Assembly (NCBI GenBank): GCA_003550305.1
Contig: QKYT01000245.1
Location: 111,286 to 139,244, forward strand
DNA: 27,959 nucleotides
Reading direction: 5' to 3'
Origin: Glomus cerebriforme
Taxonomy: Eukaryota > Glomeromycota > Glomeromycetes > Glomerales > Glomeraceae
This document shows, one piece after another, positions 1-10,689 of this stretch. Each line of letters begins with the position of its first letter. Positions within the stretch are counted from its first letter, which is position 1. The position numbers were made by a program, and so were the translations under genes. The notes beneath the pieces are model-generated. The model ran no database searches. It saw only the letters and a list, made by a program, of their open reading frames with translations, and was not told the DNA's origin.

Positions 1-217
1 AAAAAAAATATTGATAAAATCGATCTAGATTGCTGATTTATATATATATACAGTATTTGGTAAATCAGTTCGATAAATCACAAAACTGATACCGATACCA
101 AAATTACTGAAACTGATTGGTATATTTACTGAAGGATTTGGTTCAGTAAATCGCAAAACTAATATCGATCTGATATTGAAACTGATCAGTTCAATTCAGT
201 AATTACCGTTACTGATC
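1..217. repeat. degenerate internally repeated AT-rich DNA
   Basis: Two imperfect tandem copies of a roughly 75-nt unit are visible, one near 58-103 and one near 136-190. They share words such as AAACTGATA, GATAAATC and CAGTAAATCGCAAAACT. Short palindromes (ACTGATCAGT, GTAATTAC) also occur. No coding sequence was found. It abuts the broken end of the Tc1-like transposase, so it is probably a second repeat that replaced the missing end of that element. Confidence 0.45.
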
Positions 218-221
218 AGAG

Positions 222-1083
222 CCTTAGGTCAACATCATTCCAGAAATGTTCAATTGGATTTAAATCTGGTGACTATATTAGCCATAGTAAAACTTCAATA
301 TGATTGTCCTCAAACCACTTTTTGATTAGTATAACAGTGTGTTTTGAATCATTATTCTGTTGAAAGATAATATCTGAAACACTTAACTCATAGTACTGTA
401 AAGTCTCCATAAAGTTCTCATTTAGTATTTTACGATAAAGTTCAGCATTAAGTTCTCCATCAATCTTACATAAGAAACCTATACTACAAGAGATAAAGCA
501 ACCCCATATGAAAACACTACTATCTCCAAATTTTACTGTAAGTTTAACATAAGCATCTCTAAGCAGTTTTCTTGCCTCTTCCAGCAGTATTAATATTTAT
601 CTGAACTGAATATTTGGAATTTAGACTCATCAAACTAAACTATCTTATTCCAATCATCTATTGTCCAATCTTTAAATCTCTTAGCAAATTTAAGATGACT
701 TTTATGATATTTTTTGGATAAAAATGACTTCTTGCATTTTATCCTAGCTGTTAAACCATTTCTTTTCAATACTTTACATATAGTATTAGGGCAGACATTG
801 ATTTTATTATAAATTTGTAAGTTTATTTTTAATTGAATAACATTAGAATACTCATTCATCATCAAACAACTTATAATGGTATATTCATTACGCTTATTTA
901 GCTTGCATAGTCAACCTGAATATTGTTCATCTTCAACTTTACCAGTTTTCTCATATTTTTTTTTAAGGTTTAGGATTGTTACATGTCTAACCAATTTTGC
1001 CCACAATCTCTCTTAAAGTAAACCCTCTTTCAATCATCATAACCGCTTGTGCTCTGTTCTGTAGTAAGTTTGACCTTTAAATA
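222..1083 (-). pseudogene. Tc1-like DDE transposase, decayed
   Basis: Three minus-strand frames join into a recognisable Tc1 transposase, a cut-and-paste DDE enzyme. In order: an N-terminal helix-turn-helix region (LTTEQ then RAQAVMMIERGFTLREIVGK, about 1070-990), a second DNA-binding part (VTILNLKKKYEKTGKVED), then CPNTICKVLKRNGLTAR near 780, DWTIDDWNKIV with a TAG and FDESKF near 625-665, FQQNNDSKHT near 340-365, and SPDLNPIEHFW near 240-272. There are several frameshifts and stops. The second catalytic Asp of the family (usually QQDN) reads Asn here. The C-terminus after WNDVDL is missing. Confidence 0.85.
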
Positions 1084-1387
1084 TAAGTAAAAAAAAAGCA
1101 ATATTTTGAAATTAGGTGTATTTTATTATATTTTATTAGCATATTTATTATTATTATTAAAAAAAAAAAATTTTTTTCTAATTAAATTTTTTTTTCCATA
1201 AAAGTGACAAAAGTAACTGACCATGATTTCTATATAAATAATAATGTAAAATTAATTTTTATTATATAAGTAAGAGGTAATTTTTATACTATTTTAAAGA
1301 TTTACATTTATGTTTATATTTATATTGATATTAGATTAAATGCATTTATTTTAATCAGCAAACACGTGATTTTTCATTTAAAAAATT

Positions 1388-1416
1388 TTGGTCATTTACT
1401 TTTGTAAGGCACTGTA
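1388..1416. repeat. Tc1/mariner terminal inverted repeat (one end)
   Basis: The reverse complement reads TACAGTGCCTTACAAAAGTA and continues as AATGACC. This matches the general form of Tc1-type ends. The partner at the other end was not found. Confidence 0.6.
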
Positions 1417-1623
1417 TATATATCTTACCCAGAACATTCCATCATTACTTTCTCTTCATAGTTTTATCTCATCATCTATTTTTTTCTGTTGACTACAGTA
1501 TAATCATAAATATTTGATATACATAAGCTCAAAGAAAACATCTAAATATTTTACCATATACATAATATCTGGTCATCTTCTCACCTGCCCTTTACCTTTC
1601 CTATCCACGCTAGCAATACTCTG

Positions 1624-3600
1624 TTATTCTGAAGTACTGATAAATGAGAATAGTCTAAAAGGAAGGGTTTTTAATATTGCTCGAATAGACAATAGAATAA
1701 CCGTTGATTGATAGGTTCCTTCATTTAGTGATTTTACAAGTTCAGAATTAAAAACTAGGTTAATCCAAATATCTTTCAGAAGAATTAAAACTTCTTTTAT
1801 AACATCCGTAATTTTTTCTTCTGATTCTTTCCAGGATCCATCATGAATTAGTTTATCTGGTATTGTATTCTGAATATTATGATTAACAAAACTTGTTATA
1901 AAATTTTCACACATCTCTTTAACTATCATCATAGAAGCAGGCGCCATTTGCCAAGCAGGTTCTAATATAAAAAATATGTTATATTTATTCTCAAAGAATC
2001 TTCAACGAATTTATGATTACCTACCTTAAATGCCTTTTTTAGATTTAATGACAACTGCTTGATAACTTCTGATTGATCGTTAATAACTCAGCTAGCCAAA
2101 GGATCCTTTCAGGTTAAGCTTTGAATAGATATAGCATTTACTTTAGAATATAATTGTTGATAGAGAGGCGAAGTGTCTTTTCTAAGCTTTTCTTTTAGAT
2201 CACTTATATTATCTTCAATCTGATCTAAGCCAAAAGGAATTTCCTTATTCATTTTAATTGTCCCTATGTCATATAAGGTACAAATACCTTTAAAGCCAAT
2301 GTCAAACTAAAAAAAGTATTGTGTTAGATTCAGAAATAAAAAAGAAGTTCTCATCATAAAAATAACACAATCATCAGAGCATATGCGAAATTATCATCTT
2401 TGTGTGACCATTACGCAAACAAAATTTCATGTAATACTAACAAAGCAATATAATAACTCATATCTTAACACATTCCTCAACATGGCAATAACCTTTTCAC
2501 ATAATAGGTTGGTAAGGTGAACTACAAAACTGTATAACAGATTATAACATATATACCTCTTTATTACATGTAAGTATTTATTGGCAAGCGAGTTGAATGA
2601 GTAGGCCAAACATAAGCAACAAACCAAAAAATAACTTATCTATTCAGGTTTACTTTAGTAAATGATCATACAGTATTATCATATAATAATAAAAGCTAAA
2701 ATGTTTGTATAAATCCTAATTAACCTGTAATAGGATTTGGAAAATTTTTAATTGATGAGAAAAACCTTCTATAAATACATTGCTAGCAGATCTCACAGCT
2801 CATTCTACAATTGATTTTAACTCTGTTTGGGAAACCCAGCAGTTTTCTTTCATTCCAAGATAAATAACAGACGTAGCATTTATTTGACATTCCTCAGCAG
2901 TTATCAAGAATTCGTAAATATTATTATATATTATGGTAGATATATTTATCAGGCATTTACTATTTGATGATTTATGTTAGTACAACCAGTTACTATGCAT
3001 AATAAAAGTTTAATAAAGGCTAAGCCCGACAAAACAGTTACTCAGCATTACGTAACCTCATAACTGCGGCACTATCATGCCTTAAATGTATTTACATAAG
3101 AATATGATCAGTAAAATTTGCTGAGCACAGCTCAGCAAATTTTACCAATTATATTGCTTATTGCAAATACAACAGTTACTCAGCACTTCGTGCTGAGTAA
3201 CTATTAATTACATAGTTAGTTTGTAATACTAATATACTGAGATAATGCAAACAGCAAAATAAATGACAAAAAGCTAAAAATTACCTATATTGCTCTTTTA
3301 AATGCCACCATTTCTCCACATTTATACCTCTCTAACTCACATTCATGTTGGGGAAAGAGATAGGAAAGGCACTTTACGCTAAAATTTTATGTTTAAGAGT
3401 AAGATATGTGGAATGTGCATTGTAGATCTTAATATTGCAAAGGCGTTAGGAAATATGCATATACATACTTTTTTATTTCACTTGCTTGACCATTCAGTAA
3501 TAAAGGCCTAGTAACATTATATAAATATACTCCAGTTGAAATCTAGTAGGAATAGCCTCTAGCATTGAAGAAAATAAACTCATAAATAAATACTATTCAG
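1624..3600 (-). pseudogene. decayed multi-exon gene, unknown family
   Basis: Several minus-strand segments read as protein and are linked by plausible splice sites. A possible start exon near 3590 gives MSLFSSMLEAIPTR. A segment at about 3290-3385 reads KCLSYLFPQHECELERYKCG after a TTTTAG acceptor. A segment at about 2725-2930 includes VIYLGMKENCWVSQTELKS and one TGA. A segment at about 2045-2310 follows a TTTTTTTAG acceptor and reads FDIGFKGICTLYDIGTIK, with TGA stops near 2115 and 2090. The last segment runs from about 1970 to 1624 and ends LFSFISTSE-stop. A GTAATC donor and TATTAG acceptor near 2025-1960 would join the last two in frame. I do not recognise the family. The stops indicate a pseudogene. 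The intron of about 400 nt near 2310-2724 is longer than others here. Confidence 0.5.
3035..3202. repeat. pair of perfect hairpins
   Basis: Hairpin A has 15-nt arms at 3111-3125 and 3131-3145 (GTAAAATTTGCTGAG and its exact complement) around a CACAG loop. Hairpin B has 13-nt arms at 3174-3186 and 3190-3202 (AGTTACTCAGCAC and its complement) around a TTC loop. A copy of AGTTACTCAGCA at 3036-3047 lacks its partner arm. The word TGCTGAG is shared by both hairpins. They lie in a presumed intron of the decayed gene. Confidence 0.85.
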
Positions 3601-3731
3601 ATAGATAGGGAAAAATTTGAAATATTCTTGGAGGTCAATTTTTTGTGTGAAAATTGTTTTGTCGCACAAACAGTTCACACAGAGTTACAGATGATTTTCT
3701 ATTATATCATAACGAGAATTGCAAAATATGT

Positions 3732-3962
3732 TTATTGTGTCATACATACAACTGCATAATTATCATCCAAATCTGTATAATTTACAGTAATATCCTTTCC
3801 GTAAATACGATATATGTATTTTAACGGCAAATCGCATATAGGTTCTACTATTCCTGATGATTTACTCTTATATACCTCATATTTTGAAATTCTGATGAAG
3901 AATTCATAATTATATTTTTTATGAATACTATAATATTCAGAATTCCGTAACCATTTTAACAT
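3732..3962 (-). CDS. short open reading frame, unknown
   Basis: This gives 76 codons from ATG with balanced, protein-like composition: KYNYEFFIRISKYEVYK, then PICDLPLKYIYRIYGKDI, ending NYAVVCMTQ. No domain, signal peptide or membrane segment is evident. It lies just downstream of the decayed IQ-like copy on the same strand and could be a surviving exon of that gene or of a neighbouring family member. No splice junction proves this. It could also be a chance ORF. Confidence 0.3.
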   Translation of the reverse strand: MLKWLRNSEYYSIHKKYNYEFFIRISKYEVYKSKSSGIVEPICDLPLKYIYRIYGKDITVNYTDLDDNYAVVCMTQ

Positions 3963-4009
3963 GTCAAGCCAATATATACATCTAACAACTATATAACCTT
4001 GCTAATATA

Positions 4010-4390
4010 ATAATTTCTTAACAAGTATGTATGTTGCAAAAGATAATCGTCCCTATAACTGGGCTTTCTTCTCAAATATCCATCCATTTTTCGCTGAAGA
4101 ACAATATTCCTCATATCAAATTTGTCCTGAAGGATTATATCCTTTGTTTTTCATACCTAAATACTTCTTATTGTCAGGAGTACCATCATTTCTTACCGTC
4201 TTCCAAACTCATTTTGCCAAAGATTCAGATCTTTTGTTGTAATTCCTATAAGCTTGCTGGATAACTGTTGCATAGAAATTCTCAAACTGATAGTTATATT
4301 GTCTTGCAATCAAAGAATCTCTAAGATCGCTTCATTGCTCTTCCTGAACTTCTCAAAAAATACTTTATTAAAATATATTAGAAGATCTAA
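4010..4390 (-). pseudogene. decayed paralogue of the neighbouring IQ-like gene
   Basis: The minus strand reads VIQQAYRNYNKRSESLAK, a TAG-type break, then VWKTVRNDGTPDNKKYLG. This lines up with AIQQAWWSYKLGPETR and AWNIVINDDIPDRKKFLG in the intact-looking copy at 4764-5504. Upstream, FEKFRKSNEAILEIL is visible in another frame near 4340. Stops and frameshifts break it throughout. The copy lies tandem and in the same orientation as the longer gene, consistent with local duplication followed by decay. Confidence 0.6.
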
Positions 4391-4763
4391 TCCAGAATAG
4401 GCAGATCATGCATAGCGTCTGCAGGTGATACATTTTACAGATAATTATCCAGATTATATAGTGCAAAAAATAAATTATATCATGAATAAGTTATATATTT
4501 ATGTATAGTGTCTTTGGCTAAATATAGTTGAGATAAATAATATTAATATTCAATCAAAAGATATTAAGTCTATTTCCTTGCATTTTTCACACAGAAGCAG
4601 TTCCTTTAAGACCAGCCCAGAATACTCCTAAATTTAGTTATGGGGTAGTAAAAGATATTATCAATTTTGAGTACTTTTTATAATAGGTAATAGTACTTAT
4701 CAATTCAAACATAAACCTTCCTAAGAAATCAGGAATAGGTCCATATACTACCTTTTCTAACCA

Positions 4764-5626
4764 TCATCTTAACTGATGTTTCTTAGCTTCTATCCATTCA
4801 CCAGTAGAAAAATAAACATATTCCTTATATGGTGGAGTATATTTGGCTAGATTGATTATTCCAATGTACTCTGAGTAATATTTTCTAAAATTAACATAAA
4901 ACTTATCACAAGCTATAGTATACTCTTCTTGTGTCTCAGGATTTTTTACCATCTGTTCTTTTCTAAGTATACCTAAAAACTTCTTTCTATCAGGAATATC
5001 ATCATTTATCACTATATTCCAGGCTCGCTGTGCCCTTGTCTCAGGTCCCAACTTATAACTCCACCAAGCCTGTTGGATAGCTTTTATACTGTTTAAAATG
5101 CGATATGCCATTCTTTCATTAAATTCTGGCCATCTAGGATAATGACCTTCATAGCTTTTTTTGTATGATAAATAAACACCATAAAGCTTATCAATCTCAT
5201 TAGAACTAAGTCCTTTTTTAATTTTTCGTTTCAATAATATAGATCTAACATATACGACACGCCTTTGCTCTATTCTGGCAATGCATTCATTCAGATGATT
5301 ATTTGCACATTTCTCGGTATTATTGAGGATAAATACTAATAAATCATATACAGTGCAGTAAATGTAAGATGTATGCTCCCCAGGTCTAAATTCCCCATCT
5401 TTATATTCTCTTTTAGTCATATAAATGTATTTATTCTTTGAGAAGAATCTTGGGTTATATTTGAGAAGTTTCTTAAATGGAACACGAATATGGGAACACC
5501 ACATTTTTGGCGTTTCATTACTGTATCTATAATGTAAATTGGTTAACGCTTTTATAACCTCAGGAATTAAACCATATTGTAGTCAGTTCTAACCATTTTA
5601 CAGGTGTAGGCGGTTTATAGTAATTT
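4764..5626 (-). pseudogene. IQ-like-motif gene of an unnamed family, 5' broken
   Basis: An uninterrupted frame of 246 codons runs from ATG 5504 to the stop at 4764. The frame stays open upstream of that ATG to about 5580 (GLIPEVIKALTNLHYRYSN). A one- or two-base shift then connects to PPTPVKWLE at about 5595-5620, beyond which stops occur. The 246-residue part holds a basic middle (RSILLKRKIKKG) and AIQQAWWSYKLGPETR, which resembles a calmodulin-binding IQ motif, followed by AQRAWNIVINDDIPDRKKFLG. Family members of this general form appear to be numerous in Rhizophagus, from memory; function unknown. The 246-codon ORF may still be expressed, but the gene has lost its original 5' end, so I call it a pseudogene. 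Confidence 0.55.
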
Positions 5627-6246
5627 CACTGATATTTTATAGATTTATAGTGGTTTTAGCAATTTATAGCGATTCTTTAGCAACTTATACAAAGAATAAC
5701 ATGATTCAAATTTATATGGATTTAGCAGAATGGTATTCCACTAGCAGTTTTATTAATTTGTAGCCCATTTGGTAAGAATACACTCTATTAACATTTTTAT
5801 TCGATTGTTCGGCTGAAATTGATTCGGTTAAATTAGATCCGATCACCATGTTCGGCTAAACTATGCACAGCTGATGGCTAAATTATAAGTTTGTATCACA
5901 TGAGTTCCCTGCCAGTTCCTCGATAGTTCTAGGAGTGTTCCAGGAGCTGGCGAGTTTCTATAATCACGAGATGGTCGGCCAATCAGATTTGAAAGTAATT
6001 ATTTTTTTTCTTAGCCAGCAAACCTTTCGGCTGTTTCATTATTAAGAAGCACATAATGATTTCTGAACACATTTGTCATATAAATTGCATGCTCTTCAAG
6101 CCAATCAAGTGTATTTATTTATAAGTTATAGCAGTGATTTCACTTTATAAACATATATCATACATCACATCATATCACCCACACACATAAAAATATTATT
6201 CTTCAGAGTTTAATGGTACAAGATCATAGCAGATGATTTTTATACA
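5627..6246. other. intergenic repeats, no gene
   Basis: No coding sequence is supported. From 5610 to 5690 there are short imperfect repeats of TTTATAG. At 5908-5951 an imperfect inverted repeat (GCCAGTTCCT with AGGAGCTGGC, 9 of 10 pairing) lies inside a more GC-rich stretch at about 5880-5990, which may be a small nonautonomous element. No target duplication could be fixed. Confidence 0.4.
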
Positions 6247-9052
6247 CTACTTATTTTTTTCGATTCTTTTAAGGGAATTATATCCAATGAGTTTCTTTAT
6301 CTGTGGAGAATCAGGTTCATCACGCATATATGATATTTGCTCAGGTGGTGTAGTACTGCCAGTCCTACACTTTCTGTATTTGAAGTCCTTCGTGATTCTT
6401 TCGACATGTTCCTACGATTGTAAAGAACAAATGAAAGTTGTAAACAAAATTCGTTATTGTTGACAAAAAAAAAAAAATACATACTTCTAAAGCAACGAGA
6501 TGACTAATTGAAAAATCCGCTAATGGGATTGATGCTTTATCGACCACCATTTTTGTCGTTTGGAATGCCCATGAAGAATATAATCCATCATATCTCAAAT
6601 TCATGAAATATGTTTTCATCAAATCACCTGATTATCAGAAGATACTTTAATACTTTAATACACAAAAACAACAACTTTCTATATAATCTCTCATTTACCC
6701 ATATTTAAGAATATGCCCGCTTCTCCTGGGTCTCCTTTGCTTCGTAACTATTGATTTATCGATTTTCGTGCTTTTAGCTGTACTTTCACCTCATCTTTTT
6801 TACGTTGTAACGGTGTGCTACCAAGAGGTTTGAATTCCGAGTTAAGGATTGGTATACCTTCTATGACACAACTAAGGTCTGGTCTCTTTGTTGAATTTTT
6901 ATTGGCACGATTCAACGTTAGTTCGTATTCTTTTTTTGAACTAGAGAATATTGGACAGGAGATTGGGTGAAGAAGCTTGTAACAATGCTCATCCTCAGTC
7001 ATCTTTTGCGGTGCAATGTCCGGAATACAGTTATACCTGTAATGCGTTAAAAAGAATATTACAATGTAACTCATGAGCAGTTATTGTAAAATGAGTTAAC
7101 TTACAAATCATTAAAGGAGCACGCCACTATTCTGCTTAATTTCATTTCGCCACCATTCATAAAAACGTCATTACCAATAAAATGGTTATTATATGCTTCG
7201 CGAAGACGTAGTAAAATTTCCTGTGGAAGGGGAGATTCTTGAATCTTGTATGGGTTGGTTGACATTATTTCCTCCCATTCTTTAATAGTAAATGAAGGAT
7301 ACGGACAAGGCCAGTGGAATACCATTATCGACGATAAAGCTCTAAAAACAACAGAAGAATGATCAACATAAATCATTGGCTGGTCAATTTTACGAACACT
7401 TACAAAATTTCATAAATGTCATCGTATTTCAACCCTTCGGTTTTTGCTTTTTCAAGTGCTTTCATCTGGTATTCTCTAAATCTTTTTGATACATTGATAG
7501 TACCAACCACCCACTAAAAAAAGGATGCAGACTGTGAGATACGGAAATTAATAAAAGCATAAGGACAATCGATCCGTGGCATACCTCATTGGTCAATTCT
7601 CGAAACAAATCCTTTTCAAGGTTGGTAAATCAAAAGTTAATTCTTCGTCTTCCTCATTAGAATAGGAAGGACACTCAGAAGAAGACTTTTCGCCTGAATA
7701 ATTCGTTTTCGTAGTACTCTTCGCACGCTTTTTTGTCTAAATATCGAAAATATACATGAATTTTTAAGTTCTCTTAACTCTACTACCTAGAATTTTTTAC
7801 CTTCTTGCATGTAGATACATTTCCCCTGACTTCGTTCTTACTCGCTGGTAATTGTACACCTTCATTTAATAGTTCCTGCGAATGTGCATAACTAGCAAGC
7901 TGTTCATAGAAAAAAAAATAGATGGGTAAACATAATCCTGGATATTCCCCCGATTTTAATATTATGGATTATTGAAAGACATACCTCGCTTTCCTCATTG
8001 TCCGTTTCATTGAGAATGTCTTCATCCGTTTCAGCCGTTTAATAAGCACATTGGTTGATACTTCAGCGGGACTTTGAAAGAAAGTGTCGACTTCGACATC
8101 AAAATCCTACAAAAATACAATGAAACATACATAAATAACGAACTTACACTATTCTTTTTTTGTGGATCGTGGCATCATTAATTACCTTTCTCTTGTGTTT
8201 CAATTCACTTTCCAGAATCTGACTCCGTCTTTCTCCAATAAGAGCGGAATGAGTTGTTGCTTCTTTGGATTTGTCGATAACGTATTTGAGCTGATAGAAA
8301 CATGTCAATTTACATATGTAATAAACAATTAATATATAAGATAGAATAAAAACTCACATCCGAAATGGCCATTTGTAATTTGGTCTCCTTTGATACAATT
8401 TCCAACCTATTATCAAGATCAGAGATTTTTTGCTGATTCCAGAAATTCTGTTCTTCTGAATTTTTATCATCCTAAGATTCAGGTAATGCAGTTAGTGCTC
8501 TGAATCAATAGCAACTATATGCTTGGACGTAGTGACAGACTGAACAAGGCTCAGGGACCATCACTTGGTTTGGCTCAGGGACCACCCAAATGTGTTCAGC
8601 AATAGACTGAGGCATCCTACCAAGAGATATCAGAACTCATGGCCTATCACTACACTGTTGATCGAACTGGACAAGGCTCAGGGACCATCATTTGGTTTGG
8701 CTCAGGGACCTCCCAAACGTGTCCAGCAATAGACTGAGGCATCCTACCAAGATCCATAATGAAATTGTGGGATCAAGGCTCGTCCAACAGATTCCAAGCA
8801 TATATTGTATCATATACTTTAAACATTTTTACCTTAAACGAAAGTACCAATTCCTGAGCCTTTCGCGATTGCAAAATCACTATATAGTTGAGAGTTATTA
8901 ACAATATTTTCAATAAAGCTCTTCCAGGCGCTATATTCGAGTGACATTTGTAAGACTTTATGTTGCTTGGATCTCCAGCTCAAGAAACCGACAAGTGACC
9001 ATTCTGACGGTTCAGTCTCCTTAAAATAATTTTCTCTTTTAACAGCAGACAT
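6247..9052 (-). pseudogene. eleven-exon gene with PD-(D/E)XK-like motif, recently broken
   Basis: Exons (plus coordinates): 8833-9052, 8360-8471, 8186-8290, 7985-8106, 7801-7899, 7585-7736, 7404-7513, 7105-7341, 6699-7036, 6485-6627, 6247-6411. All junctions are GT-AG with introns of 62-85 nt except intron 1. The product would be about 600 residues: start MSAVKRENYFKETEPSEW, a charged middle (SKETKLQMAISD, TDEDILNETDNEESE), FHWPCPYPSFTIKEWEE, then RPDLSC and NSEFKPLG, and GLYSSWAFQTTKMVVDK near the end. RPD followed 13 residues later by EFK resembles a PD-(D/E)XK nuclease core; that is inference. Exon 1 has one extra base, exons 4 and 6 each lack one, and a TAG at 6748-6750 interrupts exon 9 before LRSKGDPGEAGIF. 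These could be real lesions or draft-sequence errors. Confidence 0.7.
8516..8804. mobile_element. small TIR element (MITE) inside intron 1
   Basis: Perfect 12-bp inverted ends, TATATGCTTGGA at 8516-8527 and its complement at 8793-8804, suggest a TA target duplication with a 10-bp TIR. Inside are two 82-bp direct repeats at 8544-8625 and 8671-8752 with few differences, and the word GGCTCAGGGACC occurs four times (once as GGCTCAGGGACCA). Removing the element leaves an intron of about 72 nt, equal to its neighbours. No coding capacity. Confidence 0.75.
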
Positions 9053-9779
9053 GTTCGAATAAACCATATTGCTACCATGCCACTTTTTAAACGCGTCACT
9101 TTTTACTATTTATCTGAGGAACTTTTTTTTGAGCTATTTGTCACATACTAAACGTCACCTAAATTCCTCTATCACATGTCAATGCATAACGCCGGCCGAG
9201 TTCGAAGAATTTTCTGGGTAGTCGGCAACGTGTGATCAACATCAGAATTAAGTATACTAATCGTGTGATTTTTGATCAGTCCGATATTTTTACCATTTAA
9301 TTGCTCACATACAAAATACAGTACTTTGTTAAAAATAAAAGCCCATATATCAGGTGAAACTTTATTAAATTTTCAGATAATGCATTTCCGACTAAGAAAT
9401 ATAAAAAATGTCTAAATGAAGAACCGGCCAAAGAAAAGGATTGCAGTCTTTTGGCTTATAATTGAAATATAATAAATAAAATAAATATTAAAAACACAAA
9501 TCCTTAATTATTTTTCCTAGTGAAAAGGCCTGAACATAATAGTTCTATAAGCCTGAAGTAGCATAATCATTTTCTTTATATACAATTTTTTATTTTTTTC
9601 TATAAGAGTTAATCAATTATTTAATATAAGGTTATTTAACGTAAGGGAGACTATCAAAGTTTGAAAGTTAAATTTTAAAAAAAATAAAAGAAATAAGGAG
9701 TTGATAAAATCTAAACTAAGCATATAAATGAACTGAGTGTTAATATTATCAGCCCATCTATCAGCCAATCTCAATTTAA
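9053..9779. other. intergenic; promoter side of the eleven-exon gene
   Basis: No gene was found. A locally less AT-rich stretch at about 9185-9245 (GCCGGCC, GTAGTCGGCAACGTGTGATC) lies 130-190 nt upstream of the presumed start codon at 9052 and may be part of its promoter or an old repeat. The remainder is AT-rich and featureless. Confidence 0.35.
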
Positions 9780-10091
9780 CCCCAAATAGATACTTTTTCA
9801 GACATCAGAAGTCTTAAGACAATTACTTCACTTAACGAAATAGACAAACAAAATACACATCATCCTTTGCTCTCATCCATCACTTTCAAACCTCCAAAAC
9901 ATCTAATTATGGAGGAAGATTCAGAATTCATGGAAAACATGAACTACAAAGAATCATCCAATCAATCAGAATTTTCCAACCAATTCAATAAACTCAAACC
10001 GCAGGACATGTGGCAGGTGTCTGTGATATTGTATATGGATATCCACCATTTATGGTTATCCAGATTGAATTTTTTTAAACAAATTGGATAA
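9780..10091 (+). CDS. coding remnant, unknown family, runs into repeat
   Basis: An open frame from just after a TAA at 9777-9779 reads PQIDTFSDIRSLKTITSLN, then HHPLLSSITFKPPKHLIM, MEEDSEFMENMNYKESSNQ and FNKLKPQDMWQVSV. Its first 230 nt look like real protein: acidic and Asn/Gln-rich. From about 10033 the frame enters the candidate repeat element (YMDIHHLWLSRLN), so the original C-terminus is lost. An internal ATG at 9909 could be the start. The family is not recognised. It is likely a gene fragment cut by an insertion. Confidence 0.35.
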   Translation, partial: PQIDTFSDIRSLKTITSLNEIDKQNTHHPLLSSITFKPPKHLIMEEDSEFMENMNYKESSNQSEFSNQFNKLKPQDMWQVSVILYMDIHHLWLSRLNFFKQIG

Positions 10092-10689
10092 GATTAAAGA
10101 ATATCTGTAATAAATTATTTAGATTATCTGTATAACTGATAGATCCTAACAGATCATCTGAATTATCTGTGTAACTGACAGATCCTGACAGATTATTCAG
10201 ATTATCAGAATACTCAAAGAATCATAATAATGCTCCTTTTTTCTTTTATCTTTAGAAATATTTTTTGAACTTGAACTTTACAGTATTTATTTAAATTTTT
10301 TTTATTTTTACAATAAATTTTTTTAATTGTCTTTTATTTTTCTTTTTTCTTTTTGTTTCTTTACTAAATTTTATTTTTTTATTATTTAGGTTTTATAAAA
10401 ACATTAGCAATATATATTTTTTATATACATGAACATTTTTTAACGGTTATTTTGAAGAAAAGATTTCAATATTTGGACTTAAAGAACAATGTTTATATTT
10501 TTTTATCTTTTTCTTTTTTTAGAAAAATACTGAAATGGATCTCTTAAGGTAAAATAAGAAAAGAAGTAATATTTTTACAGCATATTGTTTAGATAATGAT
10601 AATTTTAAATAGTTTTAAAAAACTTAAAATAGGACTACTTTTTTGCAGCTGTTTTATTATTTTCTACTACTAGAATGATACTAATCAGG

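Larger units (their letters stand above)
218..1416 (-). mobile_element. truncated Tc1/mariner-family transposon
   Basis: A decayed transposase reading on the minus strand lies next to one recognisable terminus at 1388-1416. Read outward-in on the minus strand, that terminus begins TACAGTGCCTTACAAAAG, the usual Tc1-type end next to a TA dinucleotide. A related motif, ACAAAAGTAACTGACC, occurs on the plus strand at about 1208-1223. The other terminus is missing: the transposase stops just after its third catalytic motif, where unrelated repeat DNA begins. The element cannot move by itself. Confidence 0.75.

Noticed and set aside
1203..1416. A separate 210-bp Tc1-derived MITE with ends at 1203 and 1416
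   Set aside because: ACAAAAGTAA-TGACC is shared in inverted orientation, but the left copy lacks the terminal CAGTG and no target duplication is visible, so it may be just an internal motif of the larger element.
2427..2627. Minus-strand ORF of 66 codons
   Set aside because: It lies within the presumed long intron of the decayed gene and has no coding character or splice support.
4027..4264. Two plus-strand ORFs of 71 and 77 codons
   Set aside because: They are antisense to the decayed IQ-like paralogue, whose minus-strand reading matches the neighbouring gene.
8692..8901. Plus-strand ORF of 69 codons
   Set aside because: It spans the MITE and the antisense of exon 1 of the eleven-exon gene.
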